NCBI GenBank assembly: GCA_046714215.1
Contig: JBKKBM010000267.1
Coordinates: 1 to 12,210 of the forward strand
Origin: DATLCI01 sp046714215
GTDB lineage: Bacteria; Acidobacteriota; Terriglobia; Terriglobales; Acidobacteriaceae
Reading direction: 5' to 3'
Length of the DNA: 12,210 nt
Shown: in pieces, positions 11,587 to 12,210 of the stretch
Numbering within the stretch: the first letter of the stretch is position 1
How the letters are laid out: every line of letters begins with the position of its first letter
Notes under the pieces: model-generated
Seen by the model: the letters and a program-made list of their open reading frames with translations, nothing else
Database searches by the model: none
Told to the model about the DNA's origin: nothing
Program-made: the position numbers and the translations under genes

Positions 11587-12210
11587 TTACTTCTGCAGCG
11601 CCACCAGCTTTACGTTGACAATACCGACAATGGTGTCGAGCGTATCCATCGCGACCGTCGCCGTGAGCCAGCCGCTGCTGGCGTTGCCGTGCATCGGAGA
11701 GGTAACGATGCCGCGCTCTTTGAGCAGCCGCGCTCCCTCTTCCAAGTTGCCCTGGAGTTGGATCAGTACCTTCACTTTGCCATCTACCAGACCGGAGCAA
11801 GACGCGGTAGCGCTGCGTCTCGCGTTGCTCCAGCATTCGTACACGGCCATCAGTGCCGGATGCAGCTTGTCAGCCGCCTTCTCCTTGGCCTCGCGCTTAT
11901 CGAGCGAGTAAGAAGCATCGCCGCGGCCCGCGGCCTGGTCATTCACTGACTTCGGAGCTTCAGCCACTACGCCGCCACCCGTGCGATACACGCCACCTCC
12001 AACCCCGCCACCCTGCCCCGCCCCAATGCCACCACCGGCACCTCCCGAAGAGCTCGGCATGGATTTCGCGGACCGAGAGTGCAACTGCATGGGCATCACC
12101 GCGTAGCTCGCCGTCACTTCGTTCCCCGTGCCAAACAGCGTATCCGGATTCACTCCTTGTGGCATCTCCACCGGCCCCTGGATGGTCCGCGAGCGTCCGC
12201 CTTCCACCAC
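11587..12210 (-). CDS. Gly-rich protein of unknown function, 5' end beyond the right edge (partial)
   Basis: The frame is open to the window edge, so the visible 207 residues are the C-terminal part of a longer protein and no start can be assigned. The order is a segment with EMPQGVNPDTLFGTGNEVTASY, a low-complexity Ser/Gly stretch (about 53-80, with GGAGGGIGAGQGGGVGGG), a charged helix SLDKREAKEKAADKLHPAL (102-120), and a compact C-terminal domain (about 120-205). That domain has beta and alpha elements KVKVLIQLQG, EEGARLLKERGI, GWLTATVAMDTLDTIVGIVNVKLVAL and two Cys residues (126, 138). The C-terminal domain's beta-alpha-beta pattern resembles ferredoxin-like prodomains of extracellular proteins, but that is only inference. 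I do not recognise the family. The Gly linker suggests a secreted or surface protein. A strong terminator ends the gene. Confidence 0.7.
   Translation of the reverse strand: MVEGGRSRTIQGPVEMPQGVNPDTLFGTGNEVTASYAVMPMQLHSRSAKSMPSSSGGAGGGIGAGQGGGVGGGVYRTGGGVVAEAPKSVNDQAAGRGDASYSLDKREAKEKAADKLHPALMAVYECWSNARRSATASCSGLVDGKVKVLIQLQGNLEEGARLLKERGIVTSPMHGNASSGWLTATVAMDTLDTIVGIVNVKLVALQK

Noticed and set aside
11990..12060. Pro-coding repeat-like stretch on the plus strand
   Set aside because: It is the complement of the Gly/Ser linker of the minus-strand protein, low-complexity coding sequence rather than a separate repeat.
1..12210. CRISPR array or phage/retron-type defence cassette
   Set aside because: No regularly spaced repeats, cas, reverse transcriptase or phage structural genes are visible; the repeats found are REP-type palindromes.

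Overview
The window looks like chromosomal DNA of an acidobacterium, probably of the Terriglobia. GC is near 60% in core genes. The GyrA sequence, the Pro/Ala-rich N-termini and the small RAYT element flanked by GC-rich palindromes all fit that group. The assignment is inference from sequence style, not from a search. Most genes lie on the minus strand.

Left part (1-1172) is accessory DNA. The minus strand is open from an ATG at 403 to the window edge, encoding at least 134 residues of an unrecognised, AT-richer protein. From about 547 to 1172 lies a compact REP-associated (IS200/Y1-type) transposase element. Its gene (640-1113) has one in-frame TAA just before the segment holding the catalytic tyrosine. 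Paired palindromes flank it as an imperfect inverted repeat, and one hairpin contains the gene's own Shine-Dalgarno sequence. A 27-bp direct repeat encoding the LOG protein's C-terminal tail lies on both sides of the element.

Middle part (1205-6279): a tight minus-strand operon encodes a cupin, a SemiSWEET-type PQ-loop transporter and a LOG-family Rossmann protein. Divergent to it is a ClsB-like phospholipase-D-superfamily synthase, which converges with only 5 bases to spare on an O-methyltransferase plus DUF418/YeiB-like membrane protein operon.

Right part (6355-12210): a two-gene toxin-antitoxin-like module pairs a VapC PIN ribonuclease with a 171-residue upstream partner that looks like a winged-helix protein, not a usual short VapB. 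It has a good sigma70-type promoter bracketed by a TGCAACT/AGTTGCA inverted repeat. Next are the gyrA terminator, gyrA, its promoter region, a GT-C/PMT_2-like polytopic glycosyltransferase, a near-ideal intrinsic terminator, and the 3' part of a Gly-rich protein that enters from the right edge.

The most interesting points are the non-canonical PIN module, the decayed but structurally informative RAYT element with a compensatory base-pair change between its two ends, the sharp low-GC patch inside gyrA, and the alanine at the quinolone-determining position of GyrA.
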